Positions 47,472-58,852 of a stretch of 64,000 nt of DNA are shown here, in pieces. Both the position numbers and the translations under genes were made by a program. The DNA comes from Spiroplasma chinense. Its GTDB lineage: Bacteria; Bacillota_I; Bacilli_A; Mycoplasmatales; Mycoplasmataceae. Under the pieces are notes generated by a model that worked only from the letters and a program-made list of their open reading frames with translations, had not been told where the DNA came from and ran no database searches. Every line of letters starts with the position of its first letter. The stretch's first letter is position 1. The DNA lies in NCBI RefSeq assembly GCF_008086545.1, contig NZ_CP043026.1:434001-498000 (forward strand), in the 5' to 3' direction.

Positions 47472-48506
47472 ATGAGAAAAGAAATTATAGAAAACAACGA
47501 AGGGTTGGTGTTAGGAATGGCAAACGATATATATGATGATCCAAATTTTAAAGCTGTTTTAAAAGACATCGAAAAAACCTTCGGAAAAGGATCAATTATG
47601 AGACTTGGAGATAAAGCAAATCAATACATTGAAGCTTTACCAAGTGGAAGTTTCTTAATTGATAGAGCAATTGGAATTGGAGGTTATCCAAAGGGTAGAA
47701 TTGTAGAAATATATGGACCAGAATCAAGTGGTAAAACTACACTATCTTTACACGCAATTGCAGAATCGCAAAAACTTGGAGGAAGAGCAGCATTCATTGA
47801 TGCAGAACATGCTTTAGATCCAAGATATGCTAAAAATTTAGGAGTAGACATTGAAAACTTAATTGTAGCTCAACCAGATTCAGGAGAACAGGCATTAGAC
47901 ATTTTAGAGATGCTTGTAAAATCAAGTACTTTAGATATTGTTGTAATTGATTCAGTTGCAGCTTTAGTACCTAAAGCTGAATTGGATGGAGAAATGTCTG
48001 ACCAACAAATTGGTTTACAAGCTAGATTAATGTCAAAAGCTTTAAGAAAACTAAATGGTATTATTTCAAAGACAAATACAACTGTTATCTTTATAAATCA
48101 ATTAAGAGAAAAAGTTGGTATTATCTTTGGTAACCCCGAAACTACACCTGGAGGAAGAGCTTTAAGATTCTACTCTTCAGTTAGATTAGAGGTAAGAAAA
48201 GGTGAAAGTATTACAACTAATGGTGAAGTAACTGCAAATAGGGTAAAAATCAAAGTTGTAAAAAATAAAGTAGCGCCACCATTTAAAAATTGTGTTATTA
48301 CTATTGCTTATAATAAAGGAATAGAAAAAGACAATGAAATAGTTGAAATGGCAACATTGTACAATGTTCTTACAAAAGCTGGTGCTTGATACTCTTATAA
48401 TGATGAAAAAATTGGACAAGGAAAAGAATCTGTAAAAGAATGATTTGTTCAAAATCCAGATAAATACCAAGAAATTCAAGACAAAATTATAGAATTGATA
48501 AAGTAG
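47472..48506 (+). CDS. recA: Recombinase RecA
   Basis: RecA (344 residues) forms filaments on single-stranded DNA and drives strand exchange. [12 protein letters not shown], Walker [11 protein letters not shown] (about 80-89), [17 protein letters not shown], Walker [15 protein letters not shown], loop L1/L2 with [20 protein letters not shown] and [17 protein letters not shown] are intact. The protein ends soon after the C-terminal domain and lacks the acidic tail. A 25-residue N-terminal stretch precedes the usual start; the ATG at 47472 fits GGAGG 9 bases upstream. Tryptophans near the end are TGA. Expression from the special element suggests it is not simply constitutive; no LexA-type box was seen. 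Confidence 0.95.
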
Positions 48507-48510
48507 CAAT

Positions 48511-48540
48511 ATAACGCCCATTTTAAGGCGTTTTTTTAAT
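48511..48540 (+). terminator. Intrinsic terminator after recA
   Basis: AACGCC, 9-base loop, GGCGTT, T run. Confidence 0.85.
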
Positions 48541-48639
48541 GCTGTTTTAAAAAACTTTTTTTATTTTTTTTGAAACTTTTTTTAAGGTAGTGTTCATAGG
48601 GTTTAAGAGCAGTATTTAAAGAACTTATAAGTGTAGTGC

Positions 48640-48669
48640 TTGGACTTTATTATTTATAAAAGGTAAAAT
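48640..48669 (+). promoter_or_regulatory. Promoter of the chitinase-like gene
   Basis: -35 TTGGAC (48640-48645), 18-base spacer, -10 TAAAAT (48664-48669), 27 bases before the ATG, with AGGGAGGG as binding site. The region between the recA terminator and this promoter is T-rich and otherwise featureless. Confidence 0.5.
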
Positions 48670-48696
48670 TATAACCATATAGGGAGGGCTAAATAT

Positions 48697-51600
48697 ATGA
48701 AGAAATTACTAAATTTATTAGCAATTACTACCATAGTTTCTTCGGCATCAAGCGCAGTTGTTGCTTGTGGCGCAGGAATTAAGGACCCATATAATCTGTT
48801 AGGTGATGATGAAAATACTTACAAAACAGGTGATGAATGAACTGGTGACTCATCAGCAAATTCTGAATTAGGGGCAATAAAATCAAACTCTATAAAAAAC
48901 CAAGATTGACAAGAAGTTTTAAGTACAAATTATTCTAACACTTCTAGAAGTGTTAGAAGTGAATCTGATATTTGAAATACTTCAACATTAGCAGATAAAG
49001 ATCTGTTAACAAATAAATTAAGCAATGAATTAGAATTTACACCATATGCAGATATGGGAATAGTAGAAGATACAGCAGAATACTTAATGAAAGAAAGAGG
49101 AAAATCTTCTGGAGTTAGAGCTGAAGCTGAAGCATCAATTATTAAACATGGTGCAGAAAATATTGTTTATAACGATCTGGGTGAAATCTCAGGAAATAAA
49201 GAAGTTATCACTGATGCTTCTGAAATAACTTTAGGATTTATGCAAAATGCATCAGATACTGGAGAACTTGTACCAATGTGAAATGCAGCACCAGCTGTTG
49301 ACAAAGTAACTGGAGTTATGGGAAAAGGTATCTTAGATGAAGAAGGTAAAGAAACTGAATATGCAAAATGATTCAATGATAGATATAGAAATTGAACAGG
49401 AAAAGATAAAACAAATACTAGATGAGTTGGAAACGACAAAACTGGTAATCTAGATTCTAAAAAATTACGTATATCATTTGGACCTTTTGCAAATTCTTTA
49501 TGACATACAGCTTGAAAAAATAACAAAACTCCATTGGAGTTAGCAGAAACTATTAAAGCTATTGGTGAAAGATATGAAACTAAGAAATTTGATTTCTATT
49601 TTGCAGCACCATATTTATCAAAAAACGGAGATTATGCTGATTCTCAAAGATTATTGGCAAGTGCTCTTAAAATATTATTAGAACAAGATAACGAATTTGA
49701 TATTCAATTATCACTTGTAATGTCTACAGCTGATGGAATTTCAATTTCTGATGGATTTTTAGGTAATTATTCACCTCATACTAAAGGTGATTTATACCTA
49801 CTTGGAGATGAAGCATTTCCTTTATATAACTTTACAAAATATTTAGGAATGAACTTTAGACTTAACTTAGTTGCAGGATATACTGATGTTTGAAGTCAAG
49901 ATCAAAGTGACAGTGAATGAGAACTTAAGTTAATTCAAAGTGGGGTTGAAAAATCTCATGAAAATTGACGTAAAATGTATGATGTTATTTTTGGAAAACA
50001 AACTAGTTTAAATGCAAATCAAACTAAAAAAAGAGTAAAAATAACTTCATGAATTGGAAGAAGAGCAGAAGTTGCTGCTTGAAACTTCTCACCTAAAGAA
50101 GCTGTGAAACTACGTAGTTGAGCTGCTGAACAAGGACTGGGCGGAGTTGGAATGTTCTATATTTCTAGAGATGTTCCAAGTTTATTTATCGATAATGGTG
50201 GAACAAGTAGTGGACAGGCAGATTTAAATGCCTTGAACCAAAATGTTAGATCTGGTTCAGGATTTGAACAATTTACATATGCAAAAGCATTAAATGGAAC
50301 TATCACTAGTGAAACACCAATACCAGACGAAGCAATTACAAAAGAAGATGTTAAAAAAATCGGGGGAATTGATTACTTTGACGTAATTGATTCAAACGAA
50401 GATTTAGATGACTTAGAAGTTGATGAAAATTGAGATGGACCTGGATTTGAAGGTCCTGGGGGAGCTGGACAAACTGAAGGGGGAAAACCTCAAGAAGGAA
50501 AAGGTACAAGTTTATATACAACTTGAGCTGAAGCTAACCCAAATAGAAAAACAAATATTGATAAAAAATCAAAAGCAAATGGAAGTACATATTACTCTCC
50601 ATATGTTGATGCTGGATTATATTCAGGAAATGATATTGCTGGTGTAAAACAAAATGTTAATAATTTTGATAGCATTACATTAGCGTTCGTACAACAAGTA
50701 AACTCACACGGTGATTACTTAGATTTATCAATCGCAGGACAACCTTCAAGTGGTGAGGGTTATTCTTGATGAGAGAAATCTCAATTATGAGATAAAATGT
50801 TAAAACCTTTAGCAACTGCAAACAAATTACAAAATGTTAAAGTTGCATATGGAGGAGCTACAACAGGGGGAAATACATTTAAAAACCCTTGAACTTTAGA
50901 AAATTCTTATAGTAAAACTGAAGCACAAAAAATTCAGGATTTAAGAAAAGCATTTGAAGACTACCAAAACTCATTAGTAAAACTTGCAAATGATAATGGT
51001 GTATCAAATGTAAAAATGCCAAAATCAATAGACTTTGATATTGAGGGACATGCTCAAAATCTAAATGAAGACAATAGATTATTGGCAAAAACTTTAGCAA
51101 CAATGAAAAAAGCAGATAAAACTTGAGATTTCTCAATTACATTACCAGTTTTACCAACAGGTTTAACAAGTGTTGGTTATAACGTAATGAATATATTTGT
51201 TGAAGAATTTAAAAAAGCAGGATTAGGTCAAAAAGACTTACCAGTAATTAACTTAATGTTAATGGATTATGGTGATCCAATCTATATTCAAGCTAGAGAT
51301 CAAGAAAAAATCACTAACTTTGAATTAGCAAGAAGAGCTATGAATGCTACAAAAAATAACTTAGCAACTTCAATTGAAAAAAACTATGGAAGTGTTTCAG
51401 TTGGAAATAGTGGTTTATATAAATTGTTAGGTGCAACTCCTATGATTGGGGTAAATGATACTGTTCACGGTGTATTTACTCTTGAAGATGCAAAAGACTT
51501 ATATAACTGAAGTCAATTAGTTGGTCTTTCTTACATTGGAATTTGATCAATGAATGATGATAGAGGAAAAGAAGGAAATAAACTTGTAAGTAAATCACTT

Positions 51601-51699
51601 ACAAGTCACGGTCTTGCTTACCTTGATGAATATGACTTTAGTAGAGCATTTAGTGGAGATTGAACTAAATCAGTTATTAAACCAAAAGAAAAAGCTTAA
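48697..51699 (+). CDS. Chitinase-like GH18 lipoprotein with two barrel domains
   Basis: A 1,000-residue lipoprotein with signal MKKLLNLLAITTIVSSASSAVVAC (lipid on Cys24). The C-terminal half (about 620-985) is a glycoside hydrolase 18 barrel: STYYSPYVDAGLY, DSITLAFVQQVNSHGD, VKVAYGGATTG, catalytic IDFDIEG with Asp779, Asp781 and Glu783 (DxDxE), NLMLMDYGDP and LSYIGIWSMNDD. The N-terminal half repeats the plan (KLRISFGPFANSLWH, FDFYFAAP, GGVGMFYISRD), but at the catalytic site it has Asp299, Tyr301, Ala303, so that barrel is inactive. Linker GPGGAGQTEGGKPQEGKG lies between. Very many TGA tryptophans. It would act on chitin or related glycans of an arthropod host at the cell surface. Confidence 0.85.
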
Positions 51700-51711
51700 A
51701 AATATCAATAT

Positions 51712-51746
51712 AAGCAATTACTTTAACTAGTAATTGCTTTTTTATT
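51712..51746 (+). terminator. Intrinsic terminator after the chitinase-like gene
   Basis: AAGCAATTACT/AGTAATTGCTT hairpin with T run. Confidence 0.88.
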
Positions 51747-51834
51747 GCTATAAGCATTTTGTTTGGGCCTCTATTAAGTTATAATAAAAGAGTTGCTAAA
51801 GCAACGTTAAAACTACTATGAAAGTAGGTCAAAA

Positions 51835-53358
51835 ATGAAAACAAGTACTAGCATTTTTGTCATTATAACCATTTTATTATCTATCGTTACAACAATTTTA
51901 ATAGGAGTAGTTTTATATTTATTATTGGGTAGAAAAAGAAAAGTTATATTAGAAAAGACAAAAAATGAAATAAAGAAATTGAAAATGCAATCAATTGCAG
52001 AACTTAAGTTTGAAATGGAAAAACTTAAAGATGCAACTGACAAAGAAATTGAAGTTAAAAGAGAACAACTTTCAAAAGATGAGTTAATTTTGGATGAAAA
52101 AAAAGCCAAGTATTATAAAAGTTTAGAAGAATTACATGCAAGAGAAGATAAAATAAATGATCAAGAAGCAAACAATAAACTTTTAAAGAAACAATTAATG
52201 AAAGAAATCGATGAAGTTAATGATACTTTAAGTGAAGTTGCAAAACTTTCTCAACAAGAAGCAAAAGAGAAAATGTTTGAAATAGTTGAAAAAAGATATG
52301 TAAATGAACTTGGAAAACTCTTAAAAGATAGAGAAGATAAAATGAGAGTTGTTGCAGATAATGTAGCAGCAGACATTTTAATCAATGCTATGGAAAGAAG
52401 TCATGTTCAAATTACAAATGAAAGAAATACAACACTTTTCAAATTAGATGATGACAAACTAAAAGGGAAAATAATTGGTAGAGAGGGACGTAATTTAAGA
52501 ACCTTTCAACAATTTGGGGGAATTGACATTGTAATTGACGAAACACCAAATAGTGTTTTAATCTCCTCTTTTAATCCAATCAGAAGATTGATAGCTTTTA
52601 GAACATTAGAATCTTTAATTAGAACTGGTAAATTAAACCAGGTTTCAATCGAAGAAACTTTGTTGTATGAAGAAGAAAAATTAGAACAAACATTTAAAAC
52701 TGAAGGATATGAAATTATAAAAGATTTAGATATTTATGATTTCCCTGAAGAGGTTATTTTAAACATTGCTAAATTAAAATATCGTTACAGTTACGGTCAA
52801 AATGTTTTGCAACATAGTATTGAAGTTGCAAAACTTTCAAAAAACATTGCAGAAGAATTTAACTTAGATACAGATTTAGCTCTAAGAGCTGGATTACTTC
52901 ACGATATTGGTAAAGCATTAGACTTTGAACAAGAAGGAACTCACGTTACTCTTGGTGTAGAGTTGTTAAGAAAATATCGTTTCAACGATATTATTGTTAA
53001 CAGTGTTGAATCTCATCATGAAGATGTTGAAAAAAAATCTATTTATGCACATATAGTTTCAATTGCAGATGCAGTAAGTGCTGCAAGAAGAGGTGCTCGA
53101 AGCAATGGAGCAGATATTTATTTTGCAAGAATGAAAGAAATAGAAGATGAATGTAATAAGTTTGAGGGAGTTATTAAAACTTATGCAATTCAATCTGGAA
53201 GACAAATAAGAATCTTAATAAACCCTGAAGTTATTGATGATTATCAAATGAAAAATTTATTAAAAGAAATAACTGAAAGAGTTAAACAAATTAATAAGAC
53301 TCCAGGAGAGGTAAATATTACTTTGATACGTGAGTCAAGAGAAACAGCTAAAATTTAA
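51835..53358 (+). CDS. rny: Ribonuclease Y
   Basis: RNase Y is the membrane-bound endonuclease that starts mRNA decay in Firmicutes and Mollicutes. The 507 residues have one N-terminal helix (about 6-28), a long coiled coil (KMQSIAELKFEMEKLKDATDKEIEVK...), a KH domain with GKIIGREGRNLRTFQQFGGIDIVIDETP, and the HD domain LLHDIGKALDFEQEG...SVESHHEDVEKKSIYAHIVSIADAVSAARRGARS with the metal-binding His-Asp pair. AGTAGGT precedes the ATG. The leader has a TATAAT box and two small hairpins (GTTGC/GCAAC, CTAC/GTAG). The hydrolase gene follows after 13 bases. Confidence 0.96.
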   Translation: MKTSTSIFVIITILLSIVTTILIGVVLYLLLGRKRKVILEKTKNEIKKLKMQSIAELKFEMEKLKDATDKEIEVKREQLSKDELILDEKKAKYYKSLEELHAREDKINDQEANNKLLKKQLMKEIDEVNDTLSEVAKLSQQEAKEKMFEIVEKRYVNELGKLLKDREDKMRVVADNVAADILINAMERSHVQITNERNTTLFKLDDDKLKGKIIGREGRNLRTFQQFGGIDIVIDETPNSVLISSFNPIRRLIAFRTLESLIRTGKLNQVSIEETLLYEEEKLEQTFKTEGYEIIKDLDIYDFPEEVILNIAKLKYRYSYGQNVLQHSIEVAKLSKNIAEEFNLDTDLALRAGLLHDIGKALDFEQEGTHVTLGVELLRKYRFNDIIVNSVESHHEDVEKKSIYAHIVSIADAVSAARRGARSNGADIYFARMKEIEDECNKFEGVIKTYAIQSGRQIRILINPEVIDDYQMKNLLKEITERVKQINKTPGEVNITLIRESRETAKI

Positions 53359-53371
53359 GAGGAATGTTATT

Positions 53372-54379
53372 ATGAATTATAAAAAAAGTTTGAGAGTGGT
53401 AAAAAGATATCACTATAATTGATGAAAAATTATTATGATGGTTTTATTATTTCCCATAGTTCTGTTTTTAAGTTTTTTATGTTCTAAAATATTTATTGGA
53501 TATTTATTTAAATATAAAAGAGTAGGTAAAAACAGAAAAGGAATTGAACTTAATAGTTATGAAGAACTATTAAATGAAATTAAAATTAAAAAAATTGAAA
53601 ACTTTAACATTGACAAATCGATGATAAAGGAAGTAAATATTGGACCAAGTTCAAAACAAATAAGTGCATTAATTATTGAACATAAAGATTTTAAATCTAA
53701 TAAATGAATTGTAGGATTACATGGGTTTAAAAGAAATAAATACGTGGCTTTAAGAAACGTATTTTATTTCTATGAGAAGGGTTACAACATAATCACTTTT
53801 GATTCTTATGCTCACGGTAACACTTATGGAACAAAGTCTGACTTTGGTAAAAGTAATGCTGAAGTTTTAAATTCTCTAGTTGAATGACTTAAAAGTGTAA
53901 AACAAGTTGATGAAATTGGTGTCTTTGGTGTAAGTATGGGTGCTACAACTTCACTATACTTTGCAAAAGAACATTATTTAGAAAATGAAGTTAACTGATT
54001 AATAGCTGATTGTGGTTTCAGTGGAGCTGTACCACAAATCAGATACTTCTTAAAAAAATATGTAAAACTTCCTTGATGATTAATGTCTTTAGGAATTAAT
54101 ACAAACTTTAGAAACTATACTAAAGTAAATATAAGAGATGTAGATCTTTTAAAACCATATGATAGTGTAAAAGATTTAAAAATTTTATTTATCCATGGTA
54201 AAAAAGATGACTTTATACCATATCAAAATAGTATAGTTATGCATAAACTAAAAACTGACAAAGAAGTTGATAATGTTTCTAAACTAGTTTTATTTGATAA
54301 TGCAAAACATTCTAGCTCTTTTCATTTCAATCAAGAGCAATATAAAAATGAAATATATGATTTCCTAAGATTAAATTAA
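53372..54379 (+). CDS. Membrane-anchored alpha/beta hydrolase
   Basis: A 335-residue serine hydrolase with one N-terminal helix (about residues 19-45, with TGA tryptophans just before it). Nucleophile elbow GVFGVSMGATTSLYF (Ser near 194), acid in FIHGKKDDFIPY, and histidine in NAKHSSSFHF make a full catalytic triad. The oxyanion region reads WIVGLHGFKRNK. The layout matches the membrane-linked esterase/peptidase-like hydrolases frequent in Mollicutes; substrate unknown. AAGAGGAA precedes the ATG, 13 bases after rny. Confidence 0.85.
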
Positions 54380-54450
54380 AACGACTTTTAAATTTAAAAA
54401 AAATTTTAGTTAAAAAAACTTATAAAATTATTTTATCTTAGGGGGTAGCA

Positions 54451-55281
54451 ATGAAGACTGCAATAATTATTGACTCTTCTTGTACTTTTAGAAATTGAAA
54501 AGATGAAAAAGATGTTCATCTTGTTCCATTAACTATAGTTACAGAAGACCAAAAAAATATCGATGACAATTTAGAATTTACACCAGATGACTTTTACTCA
54601 TTGAATGAGGAACAAGTTTTAAAAACTTCTCAATCAATCGTGGGAAGCATGTTAGGAAAATGAGATGAACTTTTAAAAGAATACGACAATGTAATTTGTA
54701 TTTTAATCTCAAAAGGTTTATCAGGACAATACAATACTTACAAAATGTTTAGTAATGAAGATGAATACAAAGAGAGAGTATTTGTTGTAGATACAAATGG
54801 AGTAAGTATTGTAAATGACAGACAAGTAGCTTTTGCTTTAGAATTAATTAAACAAGGAAAAACACCAAAAGAAATTGTTGGATTTTTAGAAGAAAAATAC
54901 AGTGACTTTAAAGGATACATTATTCCAAAAAGTTTAAAACAATTAGTTCGTGGAGGAAGAATTACAAAAGCTGCAGCGGGTCTTGCAAAGATTTTAAAAA
55001 TTAATCCAATCTTAAACTATAACGGAGTTATAGATAAAGAAGGAAAAGCAAGAACTTTTAAAAAAGCTGTTGAAGAAGCTTTAGATAAAATTGCCAAAGA
55101 AAATAGTGGAGAGTTTGTAGTTGATGTTGCTCACTCAAGAACAGATCAAGAAAACTTAGATCTTGTAAATCAATTAATGGCTGAAAAAGGATTAAAATTA
55201 GGAAAAATAGATGAATTACCTAATGTAATTGTTTGTCATACAGGAACTGATACTTTTGCATTTATCCCATATGTTGGATAA
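54451..55281 (+). CDS. DegV family fatty-acid-binding protein
   Basis: DegV/FakB proteins hold a fatty acid and present it to the kinase FakA for entry into phospholipid synthesis. The 276 residues show TAIIIDSSCTFRNW, FYSLNEEQVLKTSQ (the T-S-Q motif), VICILISKGLSGQYNTYKM, VFVVDTNGVSIVNDRQV and KSLKQLVRGGRITKAAAGLAKILKINPIL with the conserved GGRI. Tryptophans NW and KW are TGA. GGGGGTAG precedes the ATG. A terminator ends the unit. Which fatty acid it carries is unknown. Confidence 0.92.
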
Positions 55282-55297
55282 AACAAACTAAATATAT

Positions 55298-55331
55298 AAA
55301 ACACTGACATTTATTGTCAGTGTTTTTTTAT
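55298..55331 (+). terminator. Intrinsic terminator after the DegV gene
   Basis: AAACACTGACA/TGTCAGTGTTT hairpin and seven T. Confidence 0.88.
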
Positions 55332-55472
55332 CTAATATTTTTAATTGAAATGCAAAATTTGTGTTTTATATTGATTATATAGAAAAAAATACTAAATTAC
55401 ACAAAAAATTTAAAAAAAATTATCTTTTTTCTAAAAAAGGTATTATTATATATACATATAGATAAGGAATGG

Positions 55473-56909
55473 ATGAAGAAAAAATTAATTTTTAATATTT
55501 TTATGTTATCAAACATTGCGATAACACCTACTTTGGCAATGTATTCAATATTACCGACAGATAAGGTATTTCTTGATAAAGAAGTTGAAAAGACATTGAA
55601 AAACTATATATTAACAAACTCAATCATAAAAGACAATTATGATTTACTAATATATGAAGGTAAAAAATATAAAAATATCAATGAAATTATTAATTCCATA
55701 CTAATTAAGAATCCTATACTAACCGAAAAAACATTTAGCAATCCAGATAAAATAATAAGTAATTTTTAAACTAATGAAATAGATGGTTCCAAGCTATTGA
55801 GTTATGATGCAAGTAAATTAAGAAAAGTATTTGTAAATTCAAGAGGGAAAATAGTTCTACCAAGTTGTTTTGAAACTAACATACAAAACTGCATAAATAG
55901 TTAATTAAGTTCTGAAAAAAGAGTTGTAAATTCATATTTAAACTCTGGTTTATTTAAACCCAAGTATACCTATGATTTTTTAGAAGATTTAGGAAGAAAA
56001 CAAAACATTATAAACATGTCAATGTTTAACAAAACAATGATCTTTGAATATATTTGAAGTATACTTGCAAATAAATTAACTGATATGAGAATAAAAGACA
56101 ACATAATAAAAGATGATTGATTATATGGAGAAAGAACTGGCAGTTTAAATATGGATTATGCATATTCTTATGTAAATCAAAATAGTAAATTTCAAGAATC
56201 ATTACAAAATGCTTCAGGAAACATTTCTTTAAAGGATGATTTTAATTTTTCATATAATGGAGTTAATTTTACAACTCAATTAGAAAATTGAGTTAACAAT
56301 TTTTATGCTATGGCTTTTGAAAATAATAATGGAATACCATTGCAAAGAATGTACTATGTCCATGACAAAAATGATATTACAAAGTTTTCAGATGTTTTTG
56401 GAAATAATATAGCTTCGTCAATTGGACAAGCTAAAAAAATTGCTTCAGAAAGAGATAATAAGATTCTTGTCAAAAGATATCATATGTATGACATCAATGG
56501 AGAAGAAACAATAATAAATGAATCTGATGAAAATAAAGTTGTAGAAACTTTAAAAAAACAAATAAATTTATCAAGCAAATTTGTCCATAAGGATGAACTA
56601 AAAAAATTAGCTGATCAAAAAACTGATGTAACAGATTTAGTTACAACAAAAGAAAATTATGTTTTTACATTTAAAGCTAGTAATGGAAGACAAATGTATT
56701 TCAAAGATTATAAAAGTGCAAGAGCAATTTTTGAAAATCAAATTTCATTAATTGCAGGAATTAGTGAAAAGAATATTAAAAATTTCACATATTCAATGTT
56801 TATTGGTGAAAAGAAAAATGTTTATTCTTTTACCAATGAGACTAATTTAAATGATTTAGTAAAACAAATTTATAGTGATTTGCAAAGAAGCAAGAAAAGA
56901 GGAGAATAA
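55473..56909 (+). pseudogene. Broken copy of the array's large exported protein
   Basis: The frame runs from ATG 55473 to TAA 56909 but holds two in-frame TAA codons (55767-55769, 55902-55904). It starts with a signal-like MKKKLIFNIFMLSNIAITPTLAM and matches the intact copy at 60573-62894 weakly at first (DGS, VLPSCFE, SGLFKPKYTYDF) and almost identically from DFLEDLGRKQNIINMSMF on. About 300 codons in the middle of the intact copy are missing; the break joins at ATGATT, which occurs at both ends of the missing 900 bp in the intact gene (61057 and 61957). The last 199 codons after an internal ATG (56310) remain open. Confidence 0.85.
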
Positions 56910-57965
56910 GTTATGAAAAAATTATTATCTATTTTAGCAATATCAAGTTTAATTGCAACAACAAGTGTTAATGTTGTTGCTTGTAATAATGAAAGTAATG
57001 ACAATAAAGTCACACCAGACCCAATACCTGAAGTTGTTAAAACTCGATTTAGTGACAAAGAATATGATGATGCGCTTGGAACTTTTAGTTTTGAACAAAG
57101 AGGTGAAGGTATAACATTAACATCAAATGAGCAAAAAACAGCTTTTCGTTGGGATACTCCAACCGAAAAAGCTTACTCAATAAACTTATCAAAAGAAGAA
57201 ATGGACGATGTATTCATTTTACCTTTCGATCTTGAATTAGAAACCAGTATTGAAAAACCTTTTGATAATGAAATTATTAGTTTAATTACTTTTAATTCGA
57301 ATCAAATAGATGGAGAATTTGGGTATTGAGCTGATTTTTGATATAAAGTTGGAAAAAAATCAAGAGAAGGTTTAACTGTTAATGATAGAAAAAATGCAGA
57401 AATTTTAAGAGCAACACAATGACAATACGATACTATTTCAAATAAAAAAAATGTAGTTAAAAGAGATTATGTTATTGAATCTAGCGATGGCACTACTCTT
57501 ACAATGACAGTCTTAATAGTTGTACAAGATTATTTAACATCAACTTTTTTATTTAATGGAAGACAGATGTTTGAAAACTTTATAAGAGATGAAAAATATA
57601 AAGATTTTTTTGGAAATGTCGAATACAGTTTAACTGAAGGAGCTATTTTTCTAGGAGTTATATTATCAGACCCTTTAGATTTTTATGAAAAAATTAACGG
57701 TATTAGTATGGCAGATAATTATAAAGAATATTTTGAAAAACTATTTAATGACTTAAGAGAAGAAGTTTTAAATTCTAATCCCGATTTAAAAGACTATTTA
57801 TTTGAAATAAATGAAACCGAACTTAGCGATGGTGAAGATACAATTTATACTGGTGTAAGCGTGGATATTAAAACTAAAAGAAAAAAAGGAGTTAATACTA
57901 ATAATAGTATGCGTATAGGTATGTCAGGTCCTGAAAAAACTTTATAATTTTATAAAAACTTATTC
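56026..57965 (+). repeat. Tandem array unit A (1,940 bp)
   Basis: Starts at TTAACAAAACAATGATC inside the large gene and runs through lipoprotein copy 1 and 18 bases beyond its stop. Same length as unit C. Confidence 0.88.
56913..57947 (+). CDS. Array lipoprotein, copy 1
   Basis: A 344-residue lipoprotein with signal MKKLLSILAISSLIATTSVNVVAC (lipid on Cys24). Conserved across copies are EVVKTRFSDKEYDDALGTFSFEQ, FILPFDLELETS, DGTTLTMTVLIVVQDYLTS and FFGNVEYSLTEGA, ending KKGVNTNNSMRIGMSGPEKTL. No known domain is recognised. Tryptophan is coded by both TGG and TGA. The GAGGAG binding site lies in the end of the upstream copy, whose stop is 3 bases before the ATG, so it is translated as the second gene of a pair. 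A variable surface antigen is the likeliest role, by analogy. Confidence 0.8.
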
Positions 57966-57976
57966 TTAACAAAACA

Positions 57977-58849
57977 ATGATCTTTGAATATATTTGATGT
58001 ATACTTGCAAATAAATTAACTGATATGAGAATAAAAGACAACATAATAAAAGATGATTGATTATATGGGGAAAGAACTGGAAGTTTAAATATGGATTACG
58101 CATATTCTTATGTAAATCAAAATAGTAAATTTCAAGAATCATTACAAAATGCTTCAGGAAACATTTCTTTAAAAGATGATTTTAACTTTTCTTATAATGG
58201 AGTTAATTTTACAACTCAATTAGAAAATTGAGTTAACAATTTTTATGCTATGGCTTTTGAAAACAATAATGGAATACCATTGCAAAGAATGTACTATGTC
58301 CATGACAAAAATGATATTACAAAGTTTTCAGATATTTTTGGAAACAATATAGCTTCGTCAATTGGACAAGCTAAAAAAATAGCTTCAGAAAGAGATAATA
58401 AGATTCTTGTCAAAAGATATCATATGTATGATATCAATGGAGAAGAAACTATTATAAATGAGTCTGATGAAAATAAAGTTGTAGAAATTTTAAAAAAACA
58501 AATAAATTTATCAAGCAAATTCGTCCATAAGGATGAACTAAAAAAATTAGTGGATCAAAAAACTGATATAACAGATTTAGTTACAACAAAAGAAAATTAT
58601 GTTTTTACATTTAAAGCTAGTAATGGAAGACAAATGTATTTTAAAGATTATAAAAGTGCAAGAGCAATATTTGAAAATCAAATATCTTTAATTGCGGGAA
58701 TAAGTGAAAAGAATATTAAAAATTTTACTTATTCTATGTTTATTGGCGAAAAGAAATATGTGTATTCTTTTACCAATGAAACTAATTTGAACGATTTAGT
58801 AAAACAAATTTATAACGATTTGCAAAAAATCAAGAAAAGAGGAGAATAA
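57977..58849 (+). pseudogene. 5'-truncated copy of the large exported protein
   Basis: This copy keeps only the C-terminal 290 residues (from MIFEYIWCILANKLTDMRIKD) and has no signal peptide. The frame is closed by TAA just upstream (57967-57969). The ATG at 57977 is internal in the intact gene and has no binding site, so it is probably not translated from there. Sequence is close to the copies at 56310 and 62295. The array unit was joined here by a break in the middle of the gene, just before TTAACAAAACAATG. Confidence 0.8.
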
Positions 58850-58852
58850 GTT

